Shown here piece by piece: positions 1-10,840 of a stretch of DNA of 62,078 bases. This stretch comes from Pseudomonadota bacterium (GTDB lineage: Bacteria > Pseudomonadota > Alphaproteobacteria > Caulobacterales > Caulobacteraceae): the NCBI GenBank assembly GCA_021816155.1, contig JAKAZA010000002.1:1-62078 (forward strand), read 5' to 3'. How positions within the stretch are numbered: the first letter of the stretch is position 1; the number at the start of each line of letters is the position of its first letter. Under the pieces are notes generated by a model. It was given only the letters and a program-made list of their open reading frames with translations. It was not told where the DNA came from and did not search any database. A program made the position numbers and the translations under genes.

Positions 1-569
1 AGCTGATCACCGGCCAGGAGAAGCCGGACGCCGGGACCATCCGGCTCGGCGAGACGGTGAAGCTCGCCTACGTCGACCAGAGCCGCGACGCGCTCGATCC
101 GAACAAGACCATCTGGCAGGAAATCTCGGGCGGGCTCGACGTGCTGAAGGTCGGCAACCGCGAGATCAACACCCGCGCCTACGTCGGCTCGTTCAACTTC
201 AAGGGCTCGGACCAGCAGAAGAAGGTCGGCATCCTCTCAGGCGGCGAGCGCAACCGCGTGCACCTGGCCAAGACGCTCACCGAGGGCGGCAACCTGATCC
301 TGCTCGACGAACCGACCAACGACCTCGACATCGAGACGCTGCAGAACCTCGAGGAGGCGCTGGAGGACTTCGCCGGCTGCGCGGTGGTGATCAGCCACGA
401 CCGCTGGTTCCTGGACCGGCTCGCGACGCACATCCTCGCCTTCGAGGGCGACAGCCACGTCGAGTGGTTCGAGGGCAACTTCGAGGCCTACGAGGAGGAC
501 AAGAAGCGCCGCCTCGGCGTCGAGAGCCTGATCCCGCACCGCATCAAGTTCCAGAAGTTCGGGCGCTGA
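1..569 (+). CDS. ettA: Energy-dependent translational throttle EttA (ABC-F ATPase), C-terminal part
   Basis: The reading frame is open from the left edge of the window, so the ORF-track start at 57 (a GTG) is internal and the gene is 5' truncated by the window. The visible part is the second ABC cassette: signature motif LSGGERNR, Walker B LILLDEP followed by TNDLD, and the switch histidine in [12 protein letters not shown]. The C-terminus ([10 protein letters not shown]) is typical of EttA rather than other ABC-F members. EttA binds the ribosomal E site and gates translation according to ADP/ATP ratio (family knowledge). The stop codon lies inside the left arm of a perfect hairpin. Confidence 0.93.
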   Translation, partial: LITGQEKPDAGTIRLGETVKLAYVDQSRDALDPNKTIWQEISGGLDVLKVGNREINTRAYVGSFNFKGSDQQKKVGILSGGERNRVHLAKTLTEGGNLILLDEPTNDLDIETLQNLEEALEDFAGCAVVISHDRWFLDRLATHILAFEGDSHVEWFEGNFEAYEEDKKRRLGVESLIPHRIKFQKFGR

Positions 570-591
570 CCGCCCCCCGAAAGGGGCGGTC
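568..591. terminator. Convergent hairpin terminator between ettA and the ABM gene
   Basis: A perfect 9-bp stem GACCGCCCC / GGGGCGGTC with a six-base CCGAAA loop overlaps the ettA stop codon and ends six bases before the stop of the opposing gene. There is no T-run on either side, so it may act as a bidirectional, Rho-assisted stop rather than a canonical intrinsic terminator. Confidence 0.65.
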
Positions 592-596
592 TCAGG

Positions 597-884
597 CTAG
601 ACCGCGTCGAGGTACTCGATTTCCGGGCGACCGGCCATGCAGGGCCCCATCTTCGGACCGGCGGCGCGGAAGTACTCGGTCTGGCCGTGGTGGCTGAGCG
701 CGTCCTGGTCCTTGTAGAGCTCGAGCACCTTGTAGGTGTTCGGATCCGCGCGGCTCTTGGTCAGCTGATAGAGCAGGCAACCTGGCTCGTTGGCGCGCAC
801 CTTCGCCGAGAGATCGGCGAACACCGCCTCGAATTCCGCGCCCTTGCCGTCCTGGACCTTCAGGGTCGCGACGATGCCGATCAT
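597..884 (-). CDS. Antibiotic biosynthesis monooxygenase (ABM) family protein
   Basis: This 95-residue protein has the one-domain ABM fold pattern: MIGIVATLKVQDGKGAEFE at the start (first beta strand and helix), a central GCLLYQLTKS strand and a YKVLELYKD strand. Family members act as small cofactor-free or heme/quinol monooxygenases or as uncharacterised dimeric ferredoxin-like proteins. The start is supported by a GGGAGGA ribosome binding site a few bases upstream. It is a single gene facing ettA across a hairpin. Substrate cannot be inferred. Confidence 0.85.
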   Translation of the reverse strand: MIGIVATLKVQDGKGAEFEAVFADLSAKVRANEPGCLLYQLTKSRADPNTYKVLELYKDQDALSHHGQTEYFRAAGPKMGPCMAGRPEIEYLDAV

Positions 885-964
885 GCAAATCCTCCCATAG
901 GCATTCCCGGCGATCTAGCGGCGCGCGCCGCGTGGCGGCAAGCCTATCGCGAGGGAAGACCGCG

Positions 965-1267
965 CTAGCGGCGACCGTCCCAGCTGTAGGCGACCCAGGA
1001 ATGGCCGCCGATGTTGCGGGCCTCAATGATGTCCGGGTCGGCCGACCTGCGGACGGCGCTGCGACGGGCGCGCATGGCGGCGGCGGCGAGCGTAAGGATC
1101 ACGCCGGCCATGAGCAGGATCACCACCAGGCTCGCGGCGAAGATCAGCGCCAGCACCGCTCCGGTGACCACGGCCGCGATCGAGGCCGCGGCGCCCGCCA
1201 CCCATGCGAGCCCGCGGAAAGCCGATCGTCCTGGTCTCCAAGCTGCGTAGCGCATCACGCCCGGCAT
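965..1267 (-). CDS. Small two-helix membrane protein, unknown function
   Basis: About 100 residues. I chose the ATG at 1267 because GGAAGG lies just upstream; the ORF-track start at 1321 would add an unlikely Cys/Ser-rich tail, and an ATG at 1255 is also possible. A long hydrophobic stretch (roughly residues 18-62: AWVAGAAASIAAVVTGAVL then ALIFAASLVVILLMAGVIL) can form two membrane helices. It is followed by an Arg-rich segment and a polar tail ending in GHSWVAYSWDGRR. I do not recognise a named family. It probably forms a monocistronic unit. Confidence 0.6.
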   Translation of the reverse strand: MPGVMRYAAWRPGRSAFRGLAWVAGAAASIAAVVTGAVLALIFAASLVVILLMAGVILTLAAAAMRARRSAVRRSADPDIIEARNIGGHSWVAYSWDGRR

Positions 1268-1573
1268 GAACCTTCCGCCCTGACAACTCGCCACTACTGA
1301 CCGCGACGCCCCGCACGTCAACTAAAGATGCGTTGAAGTCGCGGCGGCGCCGATCAGAATGGCGCCGAACGCCGATCTGTTCCTTGACGCCCATCAAGGC
1401 CGCCCATCAAGACTCAAGCCGTACGGGAACCAGAAGCGGCGCTAAGCGGTTGATCGGCGCGCTCGCCGCGCTAAACCAGCCGGCGGGCCGCCACATCTTC
1501 GCCTTGCGGCCAGGCGACGTAGCGAACGGCCCAAGGGGGTCACGCGCTAGACCGCTGGAGTCACCATCCGAGC
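1268..1573. other. Intergenic region without a recognisable gene
   Basis: About 306 bases between two divergently transcribed genes. The ORFs overlapping it (such as 1333-1740 and 1023-1397) have Arg/Pro/Ala-rich shadow compositions and no family resemblance. It should hold both promoters, but no clear operator or riboswitch is visible to me. Confidence 0.5.
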
Positions 1574-2368
1574 ATGATCCCCGCCCTGATCGCCGCGTTC
1601 GCCCTCATGACCGCAACCGCATCGGACCAGAGCGGCGGCGGCGAGCCGCTCCCGCCTGGCGCGCCGACCGATCCGTACGAGCTTTCGGCCTGGTGCTACG
1701 GAGCGCTGAACGAGTACCTGCTGATCTACGACAAGGTTAAGCCGGACCTGCGCGCGATCGACAATGAGTTCGGCGGCGACAAGGTCGTCGAAAGCGAGCC
1801 CTATGCGTCGGACATGGCCGCGGCGCACGCCGAGCTGAAGATGATCGGCGAAGCGGTGACCGCGGCCGAGCAGGCGAGCCCGAGCCCGATCGCCGACGAA
1901 GGCGCGGACGCGATGCGCGAGGGTCAGTCGATCTGGTCGATCGCCGAGTCGCGTCCCGAGCGCGAACTGGCGCGGGCCTGGATGATGTGGGCGTTGCCCG
2001 ATCGGTGCGACTCCAACGCCCGCGAACTTGCTGCGCGCTCGCTGCTGCTCGGCAAGGCGTTGAAATACAATGCGAGTCAGCACGCCGCGGCGCCGCACGC
2101 GCCCAGCGCGACCGCGCTCTCGGCCGCCGCCACCGCGCTGCCGCAGGCCGCGCCGCCCGCCCCGACGCCGGCCGACGACGCAGCAGCGGGATCCAGCACA
2201 ACGCCGACGGCCGTCGTACCGCAGTCGGACTCGACGATGGGCGACACGGCCGTTCCCACTGACCCGTCCGCCCCGGAGGCGCCGCCGCCGACGCCCGCGG
2301 ACCCCGCCGCCGGCGCGCCGCAGAGCGACGCCCAGCCCCCGCCCGCCACATCGGCGGGCGCGCAATAG
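1574..2368 (+). CDS. Secreted protein with Ala/Pro-rich C-terminal tail, unknown function
   Basis: 264 residues. The first 17 or so residues (IPALIAAFALMTATAS) look like a signal peptide. A compact domain of about 150 residues follows, with two cysteines (WCYGALNE near residue 41 and DRCDSNAR near 143) that could form a disulfide in the periplasm. The last about 95 residues are low complexity, almost only Ala, Pro, Thr, Ser and Asp, probably a disordered linker or wall-proximal tail. No family is recognised. The gene stands alone between divergent and convergent neighbours. Confidence 0.65.
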   Translation: MIPALIAAFALMTATASDQSGGGEPLPPGAPTDPYELSAWCYGALNEYLLIYDKVKPDLRAIDNEFGGDKVVESEPYASDMAAAHAELKMIGEAVTAAEQASPSPIADEGADAMREGQSIWSIAESRPERELARAWMMWALPDRCDSNARELAARSLLLGKALKYNASQHAAAPHAPSATALSAAATALPQAAPPAPTPADDAAAGSSTTPTAVVPQSDSTMGDTAVPTDPSAPEAPPPTPADPAAGAPQSDAQPPPATSAGAQ

Positions 2369-2452
2369 GGCGCGCGGCGCTCCGAACACGTCGGGCGAAG
2401 TCGGCGTCTCGGCCGCCCGTCCGTGAACCTGCGGGGTCGGGCTGAAGCGAGC

Positions 2453-3442
2453 CTACCCGCCGCGCTGCGCCTGAGCCGCCAGGCCTCCGAGCTGCCAGCC
2501 GGTTTCCTGCGCGAGCCTCTGGAAGAAAGCCGGCTCGTAGGCCTGTTCCGGATCGCCGCGGACCAGCCTGTCCATCACGACCGCGTCGTCGCCAACCAGA
2601 ACGCGCCACCGCTCGGCCTTCACCCCGTCGAGGATGACCTTCGCGGCCTGGGCCGCGGTCGTAGGGGCGTTGTCGTGGAACGCCCTCGCCTGCGTGTCGA
2701 TCATGGCCTGGATCTGCGCATCGCTCAGCTGGTCGGCCGCGACGCCCATCTCCTTCATGCGGGCGCGCGCCTGGCTGAGCGCCTCGGCGCTCGGCGCCTC
2801 CTCGCCGGAGAGCACTTTGCGAGAGTTCGCGACGATCTCGGTGCCAATGTGGCCAGGCATCACCACCGAGCACTTGATGTGCGGGGCGTTGAGGCGGAGG
2901 TCGTTGACCAGCGCCTCCGTGAACCCCTTCACCGCGAACTTGGCGGCGCTGTAGGCAGTGTGCGAGGTCTGCGGCCCGAGCGACGCCCAGAAGCCGTTGA
3001 CGCTGGACGTGTTGACGATGTGGCCCTCGTCGGCCTTCAGCAGCATCGGCAGGAAGGCGCGGCATCCGTAGTAGACGCCGCCCCAGCAGACGTTAAACGT
3101 CTTCTCCCACTCCGCGCGGGAGCCGGCCACGAAGCTTCCGCCGCCGCCGATGCCGGCGTTGTTGAACAGAAGATGGATCTTGTCCGTCTGAAGCTGGTCG
3201 CGCACCTCGTCGCGGAACCTGTTCATCTGGTCCTCAATCGACACGTCGGCGACGTGAGTGGTGACACGCGTGCCTTGGGCGCCTTCCTTCGCGCAGAGAC
3301 GCGCGGTCTCGGCCATGTTGGCGCTGGAGACGTCGCACATCGCGACGCTGCAGCCCTCCGCCACGAGCTGGAGCGCGAGTTCGCGGCCCATGCCCGTGCC
3401 GCCGCCGGTGATGACGGCGATCTTGCCGGTGAAGTCCTTCAT
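2453..3442 (-). CDS. Short-chain dehydrogenase/reductase (SDR)
   Basis: 329 residues from the ATG at 3442 (MKDFTGK), chosen over the ORF-track start at 3499 because the longer form would overlap the upstream gene and GGGAGAA lies at a plausible distance. Classical SDR marks are the cofactor-binding GGGTGMGREL, the NNAG motif, an active-site Ser in NTSSVNG, and the YSAAK catalytic Tyr/Lys pair. The acidic residue after the second strand (CDVSS) suggests NAD use. The C-terminal extension (about residues 200-329) is longer than in typical SDRs and may close over a bulky substrate. It follows the serine hydrolase gene by 35 bases, likely co-transcribed. Confidence 0.9.
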   Translation of the reverse strand: MKDFTGKIAVITGGGTGMGRELALQLVAEGCSVAMCDVSSANMAETARLCAKEGAQGTRVTTHVADVSIEDQMNRFRDEVRDQLQTDKIHLLFNNAGIGGGGSFVAGSRAEWEKTFNVCWGGVYYGCRAFLPMLLKADEGHIVNTSSVNGFWASLGPQTSHTAYSAAKFAVKGFTEALVNDLRLNAPHIKCSVVMPGHIGTEIVANSRKVLSGEEAPSAEALSQARARMKEMGVAADQLSDAQIQAMIDTQARAFHDNAPTTAAQAAKVILDGVKAERWRVLVGDDAVVMDRLVRGDPEQAYEPAFFQRLAQETGWQLGGLAAQAQRGG

Positions 3443-3477
3443 GTCCTGTGCGTTCTCCCAAGAAGCGGCGTCGTCTC

Positions 3478-4617
3478 TTACGCCGCCAGCGCCTGCCACA
3501 TCGCCCCGATCATACCGAAGGCGCGCTGGTCGCCTACGGTGCCCGAGCCCATCTTGTTCATCGCGTAGGCGAACGTGGTTCGCGCATCCATGTCGATGAT
3601 GATCAGCGATCCGCCATAGCCGCCCCAGAAGAGGCTGTCCTGATGCGGCATCGGGACCATCGGGCCGGGCAGCCCGAAGCCCATGCCGAACTTGGCCGGC
3701 GCCTTGAAGATCAGGTCGACGCCTTCGATCTGCACCTCCAGCGCCTTGCGACAGCCGGCTTCCGACATGAAGCGCTTGCCGTCCATCACGCCGCCGTTGG
3801 CGAGGACGCCGTGGACGCGGGCGATGGAGCGGGCGTTGCCCGTGCCGCCGGCGGCGGGGATCTCGGCGCCCCGCCAGGCGCGCGTCCGGGTCGCGGCCAC
3901 GTCGATGCCGGGGTTGGCGAGCGTGATCTTGCCGATCTCGTCCATCTCCATGTCGCCGACCGCTCCGCCCGGCGGCGGCGGGATCAGCTCGGCGACGCGG
4001 TCGTCCTCGGAGGCCGGCAGGCCGATCCAGAAATCGGCCTTCAGCGGCTCGGCGACCTCCTTTTTGAAGAACGTCCCGATGGTCTGGCCTCTAATGCGTC
4101 GCACCACCTCGCCGATCAGGTAGCCCTGCGTGATCGCGTGATAGCCGCTTTTCGTCCCTGGCTCCCAGAGCGGCGCCTGCGCAGCGAGAAGCGATGTGGC
4201 CTTCTCCCAGTCGTAGAGGTCAGCCCCGGTGATCGGCTCGCGCCACCCCGAGAGGCCGGCCGAGTGCGCCATCAGGTGGCTGACCTTGATCCGCTCCTTT
4301 CCGTTCGCGGCGAACTCCGGCCAGTACCTCGCGACGGGCGCATCGAAGTCGAGCAGGCCGCGGTCGGCCAGCATCAGCGCGCAGAGGAACGTCATCGTCT
4401 TGGTCGTCGAGTAGACGTTGACGATCGTGTCGCGATCCCAGGACTTCGTCCTCGCCGCGTCGGCCCAGCCGCCCCAGAGGTCGACCACGACCTCGCCCTC
4501 GAGCGTGGCGCAGAACGAGGCGCCGAGGTCCGAGCCGTTGGCTAGATTGGCCTCGAACGCGGCTCGCGCCGCCCCGTACTTGTCCTGCACGAACCCTTCG
4601 GCCGTATCGCGCGCCAT
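3478..4617 (-). CDS. Serine hydrolase, beta-lactamase class C / esterase EstB-like
   Basis: 379 residues. The penicillin-binding-protein-like serine motif STTK appears near residue 70 (VYSTTKTMTFL), and a GYHAITQGYLIGEVV stretch occupies the place of the second-motif tyrosine. A glycine-rich WGGYGG segment near the C-terminus corresponds to the third motif strand. There is no signal peptide, which fits the intracellular EstB/LpqH-like esterases better than a secreted beta-lactamase. The gene is immediately upstream of an SDR, a pairing common in acyl or ester catabolism. Natural substrate unknown. Confidence 0.88.
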   Translation of the reverse strand: MARDTAEGFVQDKYGAARAAFEANLANGSDLGASFCATLEGEVVVDLWGGWADAARTKSWDRDTIVNVYSTTKTMTFLCALMLADRGLLDFDAPVARYWPEFAANGKERIKVSHLMAHSAGLSGWREPITGADLYDWEKATSLLAAQAPLWEPGTKSGYHAITQGYLIGEVVRRIRGQTIGTFFKKEVAEPLKADFWIGLPASEDDRVAELIPPPPGGAVGDMEMDEIGKITLANPGIDVAATRTRAWRGAEIPAAGGTGNARSIARVHGVLANGGVMDGKRFMSEAGCRKALEVQIEGVDLIFKAPAKFGMGFGLPGPMVPMPHQDSLFWGGYGGSLIIIDMDARTTFAYAMNKMGSGTVGDQRAFGMIGAMWQALAA

Positions 4618-4695
4618 AGTCCCATCTCCCGGAGGCTTCCGACAGCGTTATGTCGAACCGCCGACCGGGAAGCCAGGGTCACGCGACGGCGCCTG

Positions 4696-7340
<2,645 letters not shown>

Positions 7341-7344
<4 letters not shown>

Positions 7345-8402
7345 GCGAGCTCGAACGCCTCCAGTCCCGCCAGCCTCATGGCCGGCCTGCGTTCCTCGAC
7401 CCGGCGCGGCTTCACGCCGCGCACCGCCTCGGCGACGTGTCGGATGTGGTCGGGCGTGGTCCCGCAGCAGCCGCCGAGGATGTTGACGATGCCGCTCCTG
7501 GCCCACTCCTCGAGCTGGCAAGCGGTCTCGTGCGGGCCCTCGTCGTACTCGCCCATGGCGTTGGGCAGGCCCGCGTTGGGATAGGCGGCGACCAGCGTGT
7601 CGGCGATGCGGGCGAGCTCGGCGATGTGGGGCCGCATCAGCTCGGCGCCGAGCGCGCAGTTGAGCCCCACGGCGAAGGGCCTGGCGTGCCGCACCGAGTT
7701 CCAGAACGCCTCGACGGTCTGGCCCGACAGCGTGCGGCCCGAGCGGTCGGTGATGGTGCCCGAGATCCAGATCGGCAACGGCTCGAGGCCCTCGTCCTCG
7801 AGGTCGAGGATCGCCTTGATCGCCGCCTTGCAGTTCAGCGTGTCGGTGATCGTCTCGATCAGGAAGAGGTCGACCCCGCCTTCGTGCAGCGCCAGGACCT
7901 GCTCGCGGTAGGCGCCGCAGACCTGGTCGAACGTCACCTTGCGGGCGCCCGGGTCGTTCACGTCGGACGACATCGACAGCATCACGTTCAGCGGGCCGAT
8001 CGAGCCGGCGACGAAGCGGGGCTTGTCGGGCTCCTGCGCCGTCCAGCGATCGGCGACTTCGCGGGCGATGCGGGCGCCGGCCAGGTTGATGTCGCGCACC
8101 GCGCCCTGCAGCGCGTAGTCGGCCTGGGCGATCGAGGTTGCGGTGAAGGTGTTCGTCTCGCTGATGTCGGCGCCCGCGGCGAAGTAGGCGTCGTGCAGGT
8201 CGGCGACGATGTCCGGCCGGGTGAGGCAGAGGATGTCGTTGTCGCCCTTCAGCGGCGACGCGTGGTCCCTGAACCGCTCGCCGCGATAGTCGGCTTCGGC
8301 GAGGCCCCGGCGCTGGATCATCACGCCCCACGAGCCGTCGAGGATCAGGATGCGTTCCCTCGCGGCGGCCTTCAGGGCGGCGATGCGCTCGGCTCTGGTC
8401 AT
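7341..8402 (-). CDS. metH: Methionine synthase MetH, part 1 (homocysteine-binding, zinc domain)
   Basis: 353 residues forming only the homocysteine S-methyltransferase barrel: [11 protein letters not shown] near the N-terminus, [11 protein letters not shown], and the zinc site made by Cys249 (GLNCALG) plus Cys312/Cys313 (GGCCGTTP). In E. coli this is the first domain of one 1227-residue chain; here it is a separate gene, as in Caulobacter relatives (family knowledge). It starts one base after the metF stop and overlaps part 2 by four bases. It supplies zinc-activated homocysteine to the cobalamin-bearing part 2. Confidence 0.95.
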
Positions 8403-8403
8403 G

Positions 8404-9336
8404 TCAGGCGTCTCCGGCCGCGGCGGGCGCCTCAGCTTTCACGCCCAGCACCCGGCAGATGGCCACCGTTAGTTCGGCGCGGTTCAGGGTGAAGAAGTGG
8501 AAGTCCTCGAAGCCCTCTTCCTGCAGCCTGGCGCACATTTCCGCGGCTATTGAGGCGGCGACCAGCCGGCGGGTGGCCGGATCGTCGTCGAGGCCCTCGA
8601 AGTGGTTGGCGAGCCAGGCCGGCACCGGAACGCGCATCGGCTTCGACATGCGCACCACCCCGGCGAAGTTCGATACCGGCATGATGCCCGGCACCAGCGG
8701 GATCTCGATGCCCGCGCCGCGCACCGCATCGCGGAAGCGCAGAAAGCCGTCGACGTCGAAGAAGTGGTCGCTGAGCGCCCGGGTCGCGCCGGCGTCGACC
8801 TTGGCCTTCAGCACGTCCAGTTCCTGCTGCAGCGTGCCGCTCTCGGGGTGCACCTGCGGATGCACGGCCACCGACACCTCGAACGGCGCGACGCCGCGGA
8901 TGCCGCGGGTAAGCTCGGTGGCGTTGGCGTAGCCGTCTTCGCGCGGGACATAGACGCCGCCGAGCTGGCCGGGGGGGTCGCCCCTCAAGGCGACGATGTG
9001 GCGCACGCCGGCGTCCCAGTAACCGCGGATCACCTCGTCCACCTCGGCGCGGGAGGCGTTGACGCAGGTCAGGTGCGCCGCAGGCGTCAGCGTCGTCTCG
9101 GCCAGGACGCGCGAGACGGTGCGATGGGTGCGGTCGCGGGTCGAGCCGCCGGCGCCGTAGGTCACAGACACGAACTGCGGCCTCAGCGGCTCCAGCCGCC
9201 GGATCGCCTTCCACAGCGCCTCCTCGGCTTCGGGCGTCGCCGGCGGCGCGAATTCGAACGAGACCTTGACTTGCCGCCCTTCGCGGCCGCCGGCGCGCGC
9301 GACCGGACCCAGCGCCGAAGTGGCCTGCAAAGTCAC
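8404..9336 (-). CDS. metF: 5,10-methylenetetrahydrofolate reductase
   Basis: 310 residues, the usual bacterial MetF length. The TIM-barrel motifs are present: [14 protein letters not shown] (with the catalytic Glu of FEF/FFPP), [34 protein letters not shown] and [11 protein letters not shown]. The enzyme reduces methylene-THF to methyl-THF with FADH2, feeding the methionine synthase encoded just downstream. Its ATG overlaps the stop of the upstream regulator/methyltransferase gene (ATGA), showing tight coupling. Ten or so N-terminal residues before VKVSFEF are weakly conserved. Confidence 0.95.
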   Translation of the reverse strand: MTLQATSALGPVARAGGREGRQVKVSFEFAPPATPEAEEALWKAIRRLEPLRPQFVSVTYGAGGSTRDRTHRTVSRVLAETTLTPAAHLTCVNASRAEVDEVIRGYWDAGVRHIVALRGDPPGQLGGVYVPREDGYANATELTRGIRGVAPFEVSVAVHPQVHPESGTLQQELDVLKAKVDAGATRALSDHFFDVDGFLRFRDAVRGAGIEIPLVPGIMPVSNFAGVVRMSKPMRVPVPAWLANHFEGLDDDPATRRLVAASIAAEMCARLQEEGFEDFHFFTLNRAELTVAICRVLGVKAEAPAAAGDA

Positions 9337-10304
9337 GCCACCCTCCGGATGCGCTCTCTGGAGCGCTGCGCGACCCAGATCTTGACGGTGAGGCCGCCGG
9401 CGCCGGCCGGCGGCAGGGTGATGGCCTCGACCCTGGAAAGCCCGCCGGCGGCGGCCCAGCGCTCGATCTCGTTGTCGAAGAAGCCGAGGCGGCGGTGACG
9501 GTGCTCGGCGCGCAGGAACTCAAGGTCGTGCGGCGCGAAGTCCACGATCAGCAGCCGCCCGCCGGGCGCGACCAGGCGCGCCGCCTCGCCCACGGCCGCA
9601 GCGGGCTCGCCCAGGTAGTGCAGCACCTGGTGCGCGACCACGAGGTCGGCCTCGCCGTCGCCCAAGCCCGCCTCGAGGATGTCGCCGTGGCGCAGCTCGC
9701 ACGCGGCGAGGCCCGCGCCGCCGACGTTGGAGCGGGCGATGTTGAGCATCTGGCGCGAGAGGTCGAGGCCGACGGCGCTCTCCGCGCGAGGCCCCAGCAG
9801 AGTCAGCATGCGGCCGGTGCCGGTGCCGAGGTCGACCAGCCGGCGGAAAGGCCCCTCGCCCGCCGCCTCCAGGATCGCGGCCTCGACCGCCGCCTCGGAG
9901 ACGTAGAGCGAGCGGATCTCGTCCCACTGGCCGGCGTTCTCGGCGAAATAGGCGGCCGCCTGGGCGGCGCGCTCGGCGGCCACGCCCTCCAGCCGCTCGG
10001 CGTCGCGCAGCAGCGTTGCGTCGCCCGGCAGGATCAGGGAAAGCGCCTTGTCGATCAGGTCGCGCGTCGGGCCGGCGCCGGCGAGGCGGTAGAACACCCA
10101 GGCGCCGTCCGGAAACCGCTCGACGAGCCCGGCCTCGGCGAGCACCTTGAGGTGGCGCGAGACGCGCGGCTGGCTCTGGCCCAGGATGCGGGTCAGCTCC
10201 AGCACCGCCAGCTCCTCGCGGGCGAGCAGCGCCAGGATGCGCAGGCGCGTCGCCTCGCCTGCCGCGCGCAGCACCTCCACCGTCTGATCCGACGTGATCG
10301 ACAT
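9333..10304 (-). CDS. ArsR-family regulator fused to SAM-dependent methyltransferase (SahR-like)
   Basis: 323 residues. Residues 1-95 are an ArsR winged helix (RILALLAREELAVLELTRIL, then QSQPRVSRHLKVLAEAGLV as the recognition helix). Residues 140-320 are a class I methyltransferase: VDLGTGTGRML (motif I), GLDLSRQML and VVAHQVLHYLGEP. Proteins of this architecture lead methionine-cycle operons in alphaproteobacteria, and regulators named SahR sense S-adenosylhomocysteine (family knowledge). It is the first gene of the operon with metF and both metH genes, and a near-perfect palindrome sits directly before its start. Autoregulation in response to SAH or SAM is my inference. Confidence 0.92.
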   Translation of the reverse strand: MSITSDQTVEVLRAAGEATRLRILALLAREELAVLELTRILGQSQPRVSRHLKVLAEAGLVERFPDGAWVFYRLAGAGPTRDLIDKALSLILPGDATLLRDAERLEGVAAERAAQAAAYFAENAGQWDEIRSLYVSEAAVEAAILEAAGEGPFRRLVDLGTGTGRMLTLLGPRAESAVGLDLSRQMLNIARSNVGGAGLAACELRHGDILEAGLGDGEADLVVAHQVLHYLGEPAAAVGEAARLVAPGGRLLIVDFAPHDLEFLRAEHRHRRLGFFDNEIERWAAAGGLSRVEAITLPPAGAGGLTVKIWVAQRSRERIRRVA

Positions 10305-10306
10305 CT

Positions 10307-10330
10307 GGATATAAAGATATCTTTATGTCC
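10307..10330. promoter_or_regulatory. Palindromic operator of the methionine operon (SahR/ArsR-type)
   Basis: A perfect 16-bp palindrome ATAAAGATATCTTTAT (10311-10326), extended by GGA/TCC arms to an almost perfect 24-bp dyad, lies 2 bases upstream of the regulator start codon in otherwise very GC-rich DNA. The position and symmetry suit autorepression by the winged-helix protein. The sequence resembles the ATAAAGATATCTTTAT-type motif I associate with SahR regulons; this match is from memory. Confidence 0.82.
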
Positions 10331-10602
10331 CGGGTGTCAAGGCGCGCTTCACGGGAAGGCGCCGGACGGCGCGATCGCTCGATGCGGTGGACGGAAGGGA
10401 CGGCGCCGCGGCAGGTCCCGCCGGCTGCGCTACCCCATTGATATGGCGACGAAATAGTCGCGTTCAAGAATTGCGGACGCCCACCGCGGCCGGGTACAAG
10501 CCGCGCCGCGCCGACATTTCCATCGAGAACGCCTCCCCTCGCTTCGCTTCGAAGCGGGGCGATGGCGCGTCGGCGCGTCGTCTCAACCGCCCAAGGAACC
10601 TC
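10331..10602. other. Divergent intergenic region with a strong hairpin
   Basis: This stretch separates the methionine operon from the small gene at 10603. It contains a hairpin at 10535-10559 (CCCCTCGCTTCG, loop CTT, CGAAGCGGGG with one bulge) that would lie in the leader of the downstream small gene. No coding sequence is convincing here. Confidence 0.5.
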
Positions 10603-10788
10603 ATGAACGCCAACTGCCGGTCCGATCCCCTCTCGCAACCCTCCAATCTCGTCCGCGAGCCCTCCGACGGGTTCAGGCTCAGCCAGCGCCAGGCGCGGAC
10701 GATCGAAGCCGTGGTCTCGGCCCTGTGCTCGCTGACCCCGCTCGCCGTCGCCCTCGTGCTGGGCGTGAAGTCGGTGGTCGCGGCCTGA
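10603..10788 (+). CDS. Small single-pass membrane protein, 61 residues
   Basis: I chose the ATG at 10603 because AAGGAACC precedes it and the longer ORF-track version (from 10387) has shadow-like composition. The N-terminal 38 residues are polar (DGFRLSQRQARTIEAVV). The C-terminal part (SALCSLTPLAVALVLGVKSVVAA) is one predicted membrane helix. No family recognised. It ends before a strong convergent hairpin. The gene call is moderately supported by ribosome site, composition and terminator. Confidence 0.55.
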   Translation: MNANCRSDPLSQPSNLVREPSDGFRLSQRQARTIEAVVSALCSLTPLAVALVLGVKSVVAA

Positions 10789-10797
10789 CGCGACGGT

Positions 10798-10836
10798 GCG
10801 CCGGCGCGGGCGGTCTTGCGCCGACCGCGCCGGCGC
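10798..10836. terminator. Strong convergent hairpin terminator
   Basis: A perfect 12-bp stem GCGCCGGCGCGG / CCGCGCCGGCGC with a 15-base loop lies between the stop of the small membrane gene and the stop of the opposing dehydrogenase gene. It is symmetric in function, with no long T-run. Confidence 0.65.
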
Positions 10837-10840
10837 GTCC

